From Klebsiella pneumoniae (GTDB lineage Bacteria > Desulfobacterota > Binatia > UBA12015): DNA of 64,000 nucleotides. Shown piece after piece: positions 1 to 9,101 of this stretch. A program made the translations under genes and the position numbers. The stretch spans positions 22,025-86,024 of the forward strand of contig CAMBZJ010000013.1 of NCBI GenBank assembly GCA_945872365.1, in the 5' to 3' direction. Position 1 is the first letter of the stretch. Every line of letters begins with the position of its first letter. A model generated the notes under the pieces. The model had not been told where the DNA came from, made no database searches, and saw only the letters and a list, made by a program, of their open reading frames with translations.

Positions 1-1
1 C

Positions 2-952
2 GAATGGAACTCGCTCGACGTCGTGTCGCGCTGGCTGATCGCGACGCGCTCGGCGGTCCTGGTCATGACCTTCAACGCCGCGGCGATCGCCGGACTTCTC
101 GCGGCCCGCGACGGACGCTTCCACCTCGTGCCTTGGCTCATGGTGACGATCGGCCTCCTGTTCGCGCACGCGACGAACAACCTGGTGAACGACCTGACCG
201 ACCATGCGAAGGGAGTAGATAAGGACAACTACTTCCGGGCGCAATACGGCCCCCAGCCGCTCGAGCACGGGCTCCTCACCTGGAACCAGATGCTCACCTA
301 CATCGCCGTCACCGGGGCGATTGCGCTCGCGGCGGGACTCTACCTCGTTGCAACGCGCGGACAGGCGACGCTTGCGCTGCTCGGCATCGGAGCCTTCTTT
401 GTCCTCTTCTACACCTGGCCGCTCAAGTACATCGGCCTCGGCGAGTTGGCGGTCATCCTGGTGTGGGGGCCGCTCATGGTCGGTGGCGGCTACTACGTGA
501 TCGCCGGCGACTGGAACTGGCCGGTCATCGTCGCGAGCCTGCCGTGCGCACTCGCCGCGACGACCGTGCTCTTCGGCAAGCACATCGACAAGCTGCAGGC
601 CGACGAGGCCAAGGGCATCCGGACCATGCCCGTGCTGCTCGGCGAGACGAACGCCCGCTGGGCGACGATCGGCATGCTCACGCTCCAGTACCTGCTCGTG
701 TTCTGGCTGGTCGGCACGGGCAAGTTTTCCTGGCTCCTGCTCGCGGTGCTCGGAGCCGCCGGATGGTACTGGCACTCGCTGCAGGTCTATTCCCAGCCGC
801 GCCCCGCGGCCCCCCCGGCGGAGTACCCGCCGAACGTCTGGCCGCTGTGGTACGCGGCGTTCGCCTTCCAGCACACGCGCCGCTTCGGGCTGCTGTTCCT
901 CGCGGGTCTCACCGCCGAGGTCGTCGCCCGCAAGCTCGGATGGATCGGCTGA
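2..952 (+). CDS. UbiA-family prenyltransferase, 5' end outside window
   Basis: Integral-membrane prenyltransferase that would attach a polyprenyl chain to an aromatic or quinone precursor such as dihydroxynaphthoate. The reading frame is open to the left edge, so the start lies upstream; the first in-window alternative start is GTG at 23. Both Asp-rich prenyl-diphosphate sites are visible: NDLTDHAKGVD (residues about 56-66 counted from the GTG) and DKLQADEAKGIRT (about 189-201), the latter followed by MPVLLG as in MenA-type enzymes. Several hydrophobic helices separate them. The LLM oxidoreductase follows after 28 nt on the same strand, suggesting co-transcription. The family is clear; the exact substrate is not. 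Confidence 0.85.
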   Translation, partial: EWNSLDVVSRWLIATRSAVLVMTFNAAAIAGLLAARDGRFHLVPWLMVTIGLLFAHATNNLVNDLTDHAKGVDKDNYFRAQYGPQPLEHGLLTWNQMLTYIAVTGAIALAAGLYLVATRGQATLALLGIGAFFVLFYTWPLKYIGLGELAVILVWGPLMVGGGYYVIAGDWNWPVIVASLPCALAATTVLFGKHIDKLQADEAKGIRTMPVLLGETNARWATIGMLTLQYLLVFWLVGTGKFSWLLLAVLGAAGWYWHSLQVYSQPRPAAPPAEYPPNVWPLWYAAFAFQHTRRFGLLFLAGLTAEVVARKLGWIG

Positions 953-980
953 GCCCGCGCATCGCCGAACGGAGGACCCG

Positions 981-1997
981 ATGAAGCTCGACACCGGACT
1001 CGTGGCCGCAAATCTCCGCGAAGTGCCCGCCGCCGCGAGGGCGGCCGAGGCGATGGGGTTCGACGCCCTGTGGACGGCGGAGACCGGCCACGACGCCTTC
1101 TTCCCGCTCGTCCTTGCGGCCGAGCACACCGAGCGGGTGAAGCTCGGGACGTCGATCGCCGTCGCCTTCCCGCGCAGCCCGATGGTGCACGCGATGAATG
1201 CCTGGGACCTCCAGGCGCTCTCCGGCGGTCGCTTCATCCTGGGCCTCGGCACCCAGGTGAAGGCGCACAACGAGCGCCGCTTCGGCGTGAAGTGGGAGGC
1301 GCCCGTCCCGCGCCTGCGCGAGATGATCCATTTCATCCGCGCCGCCTGGGACAGCTTCCAGAATGGCACCCGCCCGCGCTTCGAGGGCAAGTACTACAAC
1401 TTCACGCTCATGACACCGTTCTTCAGCGGCGGCCCGATCGAGCACCCGAACATTCCGATCTACATCGCGGGCGTGAACGAGTACATGTGCCGCCTCGCGG
1501 GCGAGATCTGCGACGGCTTCCACGTCCACCCGTTCCACTCGCTCGAGTACCTGCGCGGGGCGATCATGCCCAACGTCGCGGCGGGTGCCGCGAAGGCGGG
1601 GCGTGACCCTAAGGACTGCAAGCTCTCGACCTCGGCCTTCGTCATCATCGGCGACACCGAGAAGGAGCGCGAGGGCCTCAAGGGCCTCGTGAAGCAGCAG
1701 ATCTCGTTCTACGCTTCGACCCCGGCCTACCGCCCGGTGCTGGAGATGCACGGTTGGGGAGACCTGCAGGAGAAGCTGAACGAGATGACCCGGCGCGGCG
1801 ACTGGACCGGCATGGCGAGCCTGATCTCCGACGAGATGCTCGACGCCTTCGCGACGACCGGCACCTGGTCGGAGATCGCGGGCAAACTGAAGGACAAGTA
1901 CGGCGGCATCCTCGATCGCCTGGGCTTCTACGTGCCCTTCCGGGAGGGCGAACACGCCGAGCGCTGGCGCGACGTGGTGCGCGCCTTCCGCGAGTAG
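981..1997 (+). CDS. LLM-class F420-dependent oxidoreductase (TIGR03617-like)
   Basis: Luciferase-like monooxygenase fold protein of 338 residues, in the branch that usually binds coenzyme F420. The N-terminus (LVAANLREVPAAARAAEAMG, then LWTAETGHDAF) and the block LSGGRFILGLGTQVKAHNER around residues 80-100 match this family. A GGAGG ribosome site sits a few bases before the ATG. It probably oxidises or reduces an unknown substrate, possibly linked to the isoprenoid or quinone chemistry of the preceding UbiA-type gene; that link is inference from adjacency. A hairpin terminator follows the stop. Confidence 0.85.
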   Translation: MKLDTGLVAANLREVPAAARAAEAMGFDALWTAETGHDAFFPLVLAAEHTERVKLGTSIAVAFPRSPMVHAMNAWDLQALSGGRFILGLGTQVKAHNERRFGVKWEAPVPRLREMIHFIRAAWDSFQNGTRPRFEGKYYNFTLMTPFFSGGPIEHPNIPIYIAGVNEYMCRLAGEICDGFHVHPFHSLEYLRGAIMPNVAAGAAKAGRDPKDCKLSTSAFVIIGDTEKEREGLKGLVKQQISFYASTPAYRPVLEMHGWGDLQEKLNEMTRRGDWTGMASLISDEMLDAFATTGTWSEIAGKLKDKYGGILDRLGFYVPFREGEHAERWRDVVRAFRE

Positions 1998-2044
1998 GCC
2001 TCCGTCGTGGCCAGGCCGGCGGCGCGGTCGAGCGGTGACGACCC

Positions 2045-2074
2045 GACGGGGCGCCGTGCTTCGCGGCGCCCGTC
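2045..2074. terminator. hairpin terminator between convergent genes
   Basis: Arms GACGGGGCGCCG (2045-2056) and CGGCGCCCGTC (2064-2074) pair with one bulged G around the loop TGCTTCG. It lies between the stop of the rightward LLM gene and the stop of the leftward YfhO gene, so it can serve both. No clear T-run is present, as is common at this GC content. Confidence 0.6.
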
Positions 2075-4427
2075 AGCCGGAGCGAGACCCGCCCGAAGCC
2101 TTCGCCGACCGAAAGCACAGCACGAGTGCGAGCAGTCCCGCGGCCAACGAAACCGCGAGCCCGACCCGGTGGCTGCGCGGGACATAGCGCATGACCACAT
2201 GGTGGGTGCCCGCCGCCAGGAATACACCGCGCACGAAGTGGTCGGCGCGCACGACCGGCACCTCGACTTCGTCGACGGTCGCGCGCCAGCCCGGGTCGAA
2301 TGCGTCGCCCACCACGACGAGTCCCGGGGTCGCCATCTCGGCCGCGAACTCGACCTCGTCGCCGCGGTACGAGACGAGCGTCGCCGTCCCCTGCATCTCC
2401 TGCGGCAGCCCCGGCGGCACGTCGGCCGTGGCCACGGCCACCGCCGACGCGGGATCCGCAGCGTTGCGCAGGTATTCGACCGCGTCACGCGACCGGGCGA
2501 CCGCGACGATCGAATGGGCCACGCGGACCCGTGCCTGCGACCGATCGACCCGGAACACCCAGGCCTCGACCGCGGATTGCGGTGCGCGCACGAGTTCGAG
2601 GCCCGGATACGCCGAGAGATCCTTCGGGCTCGTGACCCACCCGACTCCGAACCTGGCGAGCAGGCTTGCCAGGCGCTCGCGCGGCACACCCTCGACCAGA
2701 GCCATCAAGAGTTCGTCGTCGGTGAGGTTGACCGAGGCCGGCGCGTTCAAGTTCGCGACCCCCCAGTAGTTGGCGACCTCCCAGAGCAGGAGTTCGCGTT
2801 CCTGCAGGAAGGATTCGGGAAAGGCCGACACCGGCTTGCGGCCGAGCGCATCACCGTAGATGCGCAGCGGTTCCGCGCCTCGCGACATGAGACCCAAGCT
2901 TGCCGGCGGCGTGCGCAGGGCCGACGCCGCCACCGTCGGCAGGAAGCCCGCGTTGATGCGAACAAGATCCGCGAGGGCGACCAGCGCGAACACGGCGGCG
3001 GCCGGGCGGGGGTGGCGCACGCCGCCGAGCGCCACCGCACCCAAGACGAGCGAAAGCGCGAGCGCGACGCGGAGATCCGAGCGCATCAGGACGAAGGCGA
3101 GTTCCCCGCGGCCCGACAGCGCTAAGGCCGCCAGGCTCCCGACCACGGCGAGCGCGAAGGCGGCACGGGCGATGCGAAGGAACCGGCCCGGCTCGCGGAG
3201 CGCCGCGTCCAGCCCCGTCGCGGCGCAGCCGGCTAGGATGAAGTGCACGACCAGGAGCGCCTTCTCCGGGTAGCGCACCGAGCGCAGCAGTGCTGCGTGA
3301 CCGATCAGCCAGCGATAGCCCGGCACATGGCCGCCATACGCGAGCAGGAGAAAGGCGAGACCGCCGGCGAGCCACGGAAGCAACCGACGCCCGCCGCGCA
3401 ACGCCGCCGCCGCGACGAGCACGGGCCCCATGTACAGCGTGAGGGCCCAGGGCGCGCGCACGAGTCCCGGCTCCCAGAGCGCCGCGGTCTCGTGGAATCC
3501 ACCGTCGGTGCCGACGAAGTGGCGAGGCAGCAGGAAGGCGAGAAGGCCGGCGGGCGCGAGCGAGAGATCGGCCGCAACCGACGGGTCGAGCCCCGCGATC
3601 CGCGAGGAGCGCAGGATGTACTCGGCGGCCGGTACCCACTGCACCGCAGCGAGCGCGCAGCCAAGCAGGTCGGCGAGCGCCACCGCCAAGGCGGCCTCCG
3701 CGACGCGCGGCCCCCCGCCCCGCCCGCGACGGTCGAGCGCCAAGACCAGGAACAGCAATTGCTCGAAGGCGAACACCTCGGGCAGGCCTCCGAGCAGGGT
3801 GAGGGCGATCCCGAGCGCGACGGCGACCAGCGCCTTCGTCCCGCGGCGCTCGCACCAGCGGTCGAAGGCGAGCAGAGTCCACGGCAGCCAGGTCGCCGAC
3901 TGCAGCGCGTTGATCATGTTGTCGCAGGACACGAGCATCCCGCCGAAGCCGAAGAGCAGGCCGCCGAAGGCGGCCGCCTCCCAGCCCAGGCGCCGCTGGC
4001 GCAGGAAGGCGGCGAAGCCCGTCGCCGCGAGAACATGGTGGAGTGCGACGGACACCGCGTGGCCGAGCGGAAACGGAAACGCCCGGGCGAGTCCGTTGAC
4101 CGGGTAGAAGACGCCGGCGAGCGGATCGGCGGCGAGCGGCTTGCCGAGCACCTGGAAGGGCGTCCATAGCGGAGGATAGCCCCAGGTCGACAGCAGGCGG
4201 ACGACCCAGTCGAGGGCGAGGAGGATCGTGTACTGGTCGCGGAAGACGACGACCCGGCCGCGGAGCAACTCGTCCCGGTAGAAGAAGAGCGCGACCGCCG
4301 CGGCGAGCGCGGCGAAGCAGGCTGCCTGGCGGACGTCCCCGCGGTGGAGCGCCGGTGTGGCGCGCTCCTTTCGCCTCGCGCGATCCTCTCCCGGAGGTGC
4401 GAACTCAGCCACGGGCGACGCACGCAC
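2073..4427 (-). CDS. YfhO-family polytopic membrane protein
   Basis: A 784-residue protein with a short charged N-terminus, more than ten hydrophobic segments through about residue 520, and a C-terminal soluble part followed by a last membrane helix near the end. The order (FRDQYTILLALDWVVRLLST, then repeated membrane segments, then a periplasmic region starting near LRIYGDALGRKP) matches bacterial YfhO proteins. These resemble GT-C glycosyltransferases and in Gram-positives act in glycosylation of surface polymers. A GTG start at 4427 was used; a downstream GTG is possible. The function in this organism is unassigned. It is last in the leftward gene run. Confidence 0.75.
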   Translation of the reverse strand: MRASPVAEFAPPGEDRARRKERATPALHRGDVRQAACFAALAAAVALFFYRDELLRGRVVVFRDQYTILLALDWVVRLLSTWGYPPLWTPFQVLGKPLAADPLAGVFYPVNGLARAFPFPLGHAVSVALHHVLAATGFAAFLRQRRLGWEAAAFGGLLFGFGGMLVSCDNMINALQSATWLPWTLLAFDRWCERRGTKALVAVALGIALTLLGGLPEVFAFEQLLFLVLALDRRGRGGGPRVAEAALAVALADLLGCALAAVQWVPAAEYILRSSRIAGLDPSVAADLSLAPAGLLAFLLPRHFVGTDGGFHETAALWEPGLVRAPWALTLYMGPVLVAAAALRGGRRLLPWLAGGLAFLLLAYGGHVPGYRWLIGHAALLRSVRYPEKALLVVHFILAGCAATGLDAALREPGRFLRIARAAFALAVVGSLAALALSGRGELAFVLMRSDLRVALALSLVLGAVALGGVRHPRPAAAVFALVALADLVRINAGFLPTVAASALRTPPASLGLMSRGAEPLRIYGDALGRKPVSAFPESFLQERELLLWEVANYWGVANLNAPASVNLTDDELLMALVEGVPRERLASLLARFGVGWVTSPKDLSAYPGLELVRAPQSAVEAWVFRVDRSQARVRVAHSIVAVARSRDAVEYLRNAADPASAVAVATADVPPGLPQEMQGTATLVSYRGDEVEFAAEMATPGLVVVGDAFDPGWRATVDEVEVPVVRADHFVRGVFLAAGTHHVVMRYVPRSHRVGLAVSLAAGLLALVLCFRSAKASGGSRSG

Positions 4428-4496
4428 CGAGCACGTCGGCGATCCGGATGCGGCCCCCTTCCTCGCGCCGGGCCGCGACTCGGGGGCTGCGGCTGC

Positions 4497-5030
4497 TCAG
4501 GGCACTCCGGTGAGTTTCGCGACCAGCGTCACGACCCCGCCGCCCACGATGAGGAAGAACGGGTTGACCCGTGCCCGGCCGAGGATGGCGAGCACGGCCA
4601 GGCTGATCGCATAGGGCAGGAGCCCGTGCCCCTGCATCACCGTGCGTTCGATCGACATCGCCCCGGCGAGCATGAGCCCGATCGTGACCGGTCCGAGGCC
4701 GCGCGCGAGTGCTGCGCGCCGGGGGTCGTCGCGGAGGCGGTCCCAGGCGCGGCCGGCGAAGAAGGTCAACAACCCGGCCGGTGCGAAGAAGCCGATCAGC
4801 GCGAGCGCGGCTCCCGCCATGCCCGACACGTGGTAGCCGATGACGCTCACCATGAGCATGTTCGGACCCGGGGCCAATTGCCCCAGGCTGTAGATCTGCC
4901 CGAACTGCTCGGCGGTGATCCAGGGCGCCGGGCCGACGGTGAAGGCCTTCATCTCCGGCAGGACCGCGGCACCGCCGCCGATGGCCAGCATCGAGAGCAG
5001 GGAGAACAAGCCAAGGATCTGCAGAAGCAT
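4497..5030 (-). CDS. chrA: chromate transporter, second half (CHR family)
   Basis: A 177-residue membrane protein starting MLLQILGLFSLLSMLAIGGG, with QLAPGPNMLMVSVIGYHVSG around residues 50-70, which is the CHR-family signature. It pairs with the preceding gene to form a two-gene short-chain chromate transporter. Its ATG overlaps the upstream stop as TGATG, so the two are translationally coupled. An open frame extends upstream but is the shadow of the first half. The family exports chromate or related oxyanions; actual substrate is inferred only. Confidence 0.85.
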   Translation of the reverse strand: MLLQILGLFSLLSMLAIGGGAAVLPEMKAFTVGPAPWITAEQFGQIYSLGQLAPGPNMLMVSVIGYHVSGMAGAALALIGFFAPAGLLTFFAGRAWDRLRDDPRRAALARGLGPVTIGLMLAGAMSIERTVMQGHGLLPYAISLAVLAILGRARVNPFFLIVGGGVVTLVAKLTGVP

Positions 5031-5662
5031 CAGCGGCCATCCACGTCGCGAGCGGAGTCGTGTCGACCGGCGGGCTCCTCGGTGACGGCGACCGCCGGGC
5101 GGGCAGCGTTGCCAACCGGCCGGTACCACCAGACCGCGAACGGCGCGACCGTCGACAATACCGCGAGAAGCGGTAGGTGCAGAACGGCGACCGCCGCGAA
5201 GGTCGCCAGCACGATTCCCACGTCGAAGGCGTCGCGCACGACCGGTTGCGCGAGCCTCCACGTGGTCTGCAGGAGCAGTCCCACCGCGGCCGAGCCGACG
5301 CCGAGCAGGACCGTGGAGAAGTCCCAGCCCTTCGAGTGCTCCGCGACGAGGATGCCGAGGGCCATGACCACGATGGTGCCCGGCAGCATCATGCCCAGAC
5401 AGGCGACGAACGCGCCCGCGGAACCGCGCAGTCGCTCACCGACGTAGACGCTCATGTTCGTCGCGTTCAGGCCCGGCAGGATCTGGCTGAGTTCGAGCCC
5501 CTGGATGAAGGTCTCGTCGTCTAGCCACTTTTCACGTACGACGAGGGCTTCGCGCAGGTAGGCGACCACGCCGCCGCCGAAACTCGTCGCACCGAGCAAC
5601 AGGAAGGCGCGGAAGATGCGGCCCAAGCCGATCTCCGGCGTCCTCGACTCGTCCTCACTCAT
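5030..5662 (-). CDS. chrA: chromate transporter, first half (CHR family)
   Basis: A 210-residue membrane protein. Start ATG at 5662 gives MSEDESRTPEIGLGRIFRAF; the hydrophobic segment LLLGATSFGGGVVAYLREAL and the motif LSQILPGLNATNMSVYVG are typical of the N-terminal CHR half. It overlaps the upstream CYTH-like gene by 8 bases and the second CHR half by one, so all three appear to be one operon. The split organisation corresponds to short-chain CHR pairs, in which both halves are needed to transport chromate. Confidence 0.85.
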   Translation of the reverse strand: MSEDESRTPEIGLGRIFRAFLLLGATSFGGGVVAYLREALVVREKWLDDETFIQGLELSQILPGLNATNMSVYVGERLRGSAGAFVACLGMMLPGTIVVMALGILVAEHSKGWDFSTVLLGVGSAAVGLLLQTTWRLAQPVVRDAFDVGIVLATFAAVAVLHLPLLAVLSTVAPFAVWWYRPVGNAARPAVAVTEEPAGRHDSARDVDGR

Positions 5663-6959
5663 CGTGGATCTTGCGACCGGAGAGGCCGTAGTAGAGCCAG
5701 GTCTTCGTGTTCCCGAGTTCGACCCATGCACCGGTCTCGCGCTGCAGGATCCTGTACAACCGCTCGGAGCGCAGCTTGGGGACCGGGTTCAGCCGGCCGT
5801 AGTGGCGGAAGTGGGTCTCGTAGGCGAACTCGCCGATGAGGATCTGCCCGGTCGCCGCGTTGCGCCAGATCGCCATGTCGACCTTGGCGGTCTTCGCGCC
5901 GCGGAAGCCCAACTCGCCGAGGTCGTAGAGCACCTCCTCGACCGGCGTCTCGATCGCGGGCGCGATCCTCGTCTCGGGCGGGATCGAGAGCACGCCGAGG
6001 ATCGGGAAGATGCGCAGGCAATCGCCGAATGTCGCGGGCAGCGGCCCCTCGTAGTTCTTCAACTGACAGGTATGGGAGAAGATGCTGCGCATGCCGCCGA
6101 GCGCACTCGACACGAGCAGGATCTCCTCCTTGAACTTGACCTGTCCGCCGTAGTCGGCCGCGGCCTTCAGGTCGACGCCGAGGGCGCGGCCGATGTCCGA
6201 GTCGCGGAACTTCAGCGTCAACTCGCAACGCGCCGCCAGCCCCGCCGGGCCGACCTCGCGCCGCACGCGGAGCATGAAGGCGTTGCGGTAGAGGTCGAAG
6301 TCCGGCGTGTCGAGGAAGACGATCTCGCGCAGCCGCGGCCTGGCCTCCGTCCGGTTGCGGCGTACGCTCAGGAGCAATTGCCCCGCCACCCTGCGCGCGA
6401 GCCTCCAGTAGTCGGCGACGTCGCGCGCGACGTCTGCGGAGAAGTCCTCCGCCTTGAGCAGAATCTTGAACTCGCGGTAGTGGATCGACTCGTAGGCTTC
6501 GTGGAGATCGACGTGGCGGTGGCGGCCGCGCGCCATCTGCCGCTCGACCTCCGAGGCTCCGTGCACACCGACGGTCGACTGGCGCCGCTCGTGCGCGGCG
6601 ACCGAGATGGCGCCGTCGCCAGCGTCGGCGGCCGCAAGGGCGGCCGCCCCGACGGCGGCGGTCGCCTCGCGGAAAGCCTCGGCGGTATCCGTCGCGGCCG
6701 AAGCCCGACGCGGCGCCTTGCGCGCCGTCGCCGACCTGACAGCACCGTCGCGACGAGCCGAGGACGTCCCGTCGGCCTTCGCCTTCCCCTGCGCGACCGC
6801 CTCCTTCTTCGCGGCCTTTTCCGTCTTCTTCCGCTTCTTCTTCTCCTTGCGGCTCTCGTCCGGAGCCGGGGCCTCGACCTCGGGGGCGAGCGAGGTCACC
6901 TCCTCGGCCGACCGCTTCTGCTTCTTGCCGTGCTTCTTGCCCTTGTCGTGCTTGCCCAC
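5655..6959 (-). CDS. CYTH/triphosphate-tunnel-like protein with Lys-rich N-tail
   Basis: A 434-residue protein in two parts. Residues 1-130 are a charged, lysine-rich and alanine-rich low-complexity tail (for example KEKKKRKKTEKAAKKEA). From about 158 a globular domain shows YREFKILLK, then FLDTPDFDLYRNAFMLRVRR (215-234) and ELTLKFRDSD (246-255). These resemble the D-x-x-x-x-L and K/R strands of CYTH (triphosphate tunnel metalloenzyme) proteins, which bind polyphosphate or nucleoside triphosphates. The assignment rests on these strands only. A VTC-type polyphosphate polymerase relative is an alternative. It overlaps the chromate-transporter pair downstream. Confidence 0.5.
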   Translation of the reverse strand: MGKHDKGKKHGKKQKRSAEEVTSLAPEVEAPAPDESRKEKKKRKKTEKAAKKEAVAQGKAKADGTSSARRDGAVRSATARKAPRRASAATDTAEAFREATAAVGAAALAAADAGDGAISVAAHERRQSTVGVHGASEVERQMARGRHRHVDLHEAYESIHYREFKILLKAEDFSADVARDVADYWRLARRVAGQLLLSVRRNRTEARPRLREIVFLDTPDFDLYRNAFMLRVRREVGPAGLAARCELTLKFRDSDIGRALGVDLKAAADYGGQVKFKEEILLVSSALGGMRSIFSHTCQLKNYEGPLPATFGDCLRIFPILGVLSIPPETRIAPAIETPVEEVLYDLGELGFRGAKTAKVDMAIWRNAATGQILIGEFAYETHFRHYGRLNPVPKLRSERLYRILQRETGAWVELGNTKTWLYYGLSGRKIHDE

Positions 6960-7020
6960 GCGAGTCCTCCCGTGCCCCTTCTGTGCCGCAGCGCCCCGCG
7001 CGACACAACCCGCGGTCCCG

Positions 7021-8229
7021 TCAGGACGCGATCCCGTGCCGGAACCTGCGGAGCCCGCGCGCGAACACGGCGAATCCGGCCGCCGAGAGCGTGCAGGCGA
7101 GCCCTCCGACGACGACCGAGGTCTGGACGCCGACGAGTCGACCGAGCCAGCCGGCCTCGAGTTCCCCGAGCTGCGGTCCGCCCATGAAGAAGATCATGCT
7201 CACCCCGGTCATGCGGCCACGCAATTCGTCGGGCGTCAGCAATTGCCGCAGGGTCTGCCGCACGACCGTGCTCACGCCGTCGGCAGCACCGGCGAGCGCA
7301 AGACAGCCGAGAGCCATCGGGAAGGAGCGCGAGGCGCCGAAACCGGCCGTCGCCAGTCCGTAGAGAGCGATGCTCCAGAGTACGGTCGCACCCGCCAGCG
7401 GCGGTGCTCCGCGCAGGGAGATCACGGCGGCGACCAGCGCCGACCCGACCGCGGGCGCAGCGAACAGCAAGCCCAGCCCGCGCGGCCCGACCCGCAGCAC
7501 CTGGTCGGCGAAGATCGGCATCAGCATCATGGCACCCGCGAAGAACGTACCGAGGAAGTCGGCAAGCATGAGCGACAGCAGGATCGGCGTGCGGCGCAGG
7601 AACCGGAAGCCCTCGAAGAGCGACTCGAGGCCGGGAGACGCATCGGGCGCGGCCGCCCCGCGGCTGCGAATCGCGAGCAGTGCGGCGATGACGGCGAGAA
7701 AGGAGATCGCGTCGACCAGGTAGACGACCGAGGGCCCCGCGGCCGCGAGGGCGAATCCCCCGAGGCTCGGTCCGAGGACGGTCGCGAGCTGCCAGCTCGT
7801 GACACCGAGACCGAGCGCGCGCGGAAGCAGTTCCACCGGTACCAGGCTCGGGATCATCGCCTGCCGCGCGGGATTGGCCACGGCGACCGAGGCCCCGAGG
7901 AGCATGCTGAAGCCGTAGAGGATCGGCAGCGTCACCCGGTCGGCCGACGAGAGCGCGAACAGGCCGAAAGAGCCGGCCATCTGGACGACCGTCGCGCCGA
8001 GCAGCAGCCGGCGGCGGTCCACGACGTCGGCGAAGACGCCGCCGGCGAGCCCGAAGAGGATCACCGGCAGCACGCGTGCGAGGCCGAGTCCGCCGAGCGC
8101 GAGCGGGTCGTTGGTCAGGCGGTACACCTGCCAGGCGACGGCCACGATCTGCATCTGGCTGCCGATCTGGCTCACGAAGAAGCCGGCCCACAGCAGTGCG
8201 AAGTCGCGATGGCGGAGCGGCGACTCCAC
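7021..8229 (-). CDS. MFS transporter (MFS_3 / enterobactin-exporter-like)
   Basis: A 402-residue protein with about 12 hydrophobic helices. The N-terminal FALLWAGFFVSQIGSQMQIV and the loop FADVVDRRRLLLGATVVQ after helix 2 match the MFS_3 family, which exports small molecules including siderophores. Near residue 305, PDELRGRMTGVSMIFFMGGP is the matching motif in the second half. It starts 13 bases after the stop of the small lipoprotein gene, so the two are probably co-transcribed. Substrate unknown. Confidence 0.85.
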   Translation of the reverse strand: MESPLRHRDFALLWAGFFVSQIGSQMQIVAVAWQVYRLTNDPLALGGLGLARVLPVILFGLAGGVFADVVDRRRLLLGATVVQMAGSFGLFALSSADRVTLPILYGFSMLLGASVAVANPARQAMIPSLVPVELLPRALGLGVTSWQLATVLGPSLGGFALAAAGPSVVYLVDAISFLAVIAALLAIRSRGAAAPDASPGLESLFEGFRFLRRTPILLSLMLADFLGTFFAGAMMLMPIFADQVLRVGPRGLGLLFAAPAVGSALVAAVISLRGAPPLAGATVLWSIALYGLATAGFGASRSFPMALGCLALAGAADGVSTVVRQTLRQLLTPDELRGRMTGVSMIFFMGGPQLGELEAGWLGRLVGVQTSVVVGGLACTLSAAGFAVFARGLRRFRHGIAS

Positions 8230-8242
8230 GCAACGGCGTCGG

Positions 8243-8539
8243 CTAGCGTCCGCTGGGCGTGGCCGCCTGCGGAATACCCATGTTGCCGGAACGACAGGGC
8301 GTGCCGCTCTCCCCGTTCATCGGGCAGGAAGCAGCAGCGCCCTGCGCCGTCGCGTCCTCCATCGGGCAGGGCGCGCCCGCCGAGTGGCACGGAGCCGCGT
8401 TCCCCAGCGCTGCCGCGGCGGCCTGGCAGGGCATCCCGGGGTGATTGCACGGAGCCGACGGCGACGCCGTCCTCTGCGCCGAGCAGGCCCCGAGAGAGAG
8501 TGCGACCAGGATCGCCGCGAGCAGACCGATGCGCTTCAT
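8243..8539 (-). CDS. small Cys/Met-rich lipoprotein
   Basis: A 98-residue predicted lipoprotein. Residues 1-19 form a signal peptide ending in the lipobox LGAC (Cys19). The mature part is low-complexity and carries repeated Cys-containing blocks: CNHPGMPC, CHSAGAPCPM, CPMNGESGTPC, with alanine-rich spacers. Paired Cys with Met and His nearby suggest metal binding or disulphide bonding, but no family is recognised. It lies between the GDYXXLXY gene and the MFS exporter in the same orientation. Confidence 0.7.
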   Translation of the reverse strand: MKRIGLLAAILVALSLGACSAQRTASPSAPCNHPGMPCQAAAAALGNAAPCHSAGAPCPMEDATAQGAAASCPMNGESGTPCRSGNMGIPQAATPSGR

Positions 8540-8582
8540 CCCGAAACCCTCCCGCGGCTCCGACGGGAGCCTCGACCGGTCC

Positions 8583-9101
8583 CTACCGGGCCGCGTCCGG
8601 CGCCGCCACGCCGCCGACGTCGGCCCCGTCGAGCCGAAGCCCGCGGACCCTGACCGAGCCGGTGCGATCGACGCCGATCACGGCGCGGGCGGCACCGTGC
8701 GCCATGGCCTCCGAGAGCCGGCGCTCGAGCGCCGCGGCCTCGGCTTCCGGCACGTAGAAGCGCAGCGGAGCGACGGCGAGCAGGGCGCGCAGCACGCCGT
8801 CGCAGCCCGCGGTCGCCGAACAGGCGACACGGGTCGCCCGAGGCGGCGTGGCGGGGGCGACGGAACCGAGACACAGGCAGCACTCGGGATCCTCGTTCGC
8901 GCACGCGACCGCGGGCTCGTCCTCGGCGATGCGCAGCCGGAACTGCAGGTAGCGACCGCGCAGGAGATCGCGCGGGTCGTAGCCCTCGATGTCGAACACG
9001 AAGTCCCGTGAGCGGGCCGCACGGCGTTCCGCGCCGACGATCGCGACGAGCAGCGCGAGCAGCGGCAGCGCGACCGCGAACCAGACGCGACTACGCGACA
9101 A
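8583..9101 (-). CDS. GDYXXLXY-family protein
   Basis: A 172-residue protein with one N-terminal membrane helix (VWFAVALPLLALLVAIVGAE) and an extracytoplasmic domain. The block YDPRDLLRGRYLQFRLRI and the later RFYVPEAEAAALERRL match the GDYXXLXY family, whose members are normally encoded beside DUF2157 membrane proteins, as here. It has four to six cysteines in the middle (ANEDPECCLCLG and ACSATAGCDG), which is unusual. Its ATG overlaps the 3' end of the DUF2157 gene by 11 bases. The family's role is not established. Confidence 0.75.
   Translation of the reverse strand: MSRSRVWFAVALPLLALLVAIVGAERRAARSRDFVFDIEGYDPRDLLRGRYLQFRLRIAEDEPAVACANEDPECCLCLGSVAPATPPRATRVACSATAGCDGVLRALLAVAPLRFYVPEAEAAALERRLSEAMAHGAARAVIGVDRTGSVRVRGLRLDGADVGGVAAPDAAR

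Noticed and set aside
909..1955. Leftward open frame of 348 codons antisense to the LLM oxidoreductase
   Set aside because: No homology visible and its codon pattern mirrors the real gene; the LLM frame shows conserved blocks and a ribosome site.
2007..3125. Long rightward open frame over the YfhO gene
   Set aside because: It is the complement of a well-supported membrane-protein gene. Its translation is Arg/His-rich without domains, typical of a GC-rich shadow frame.
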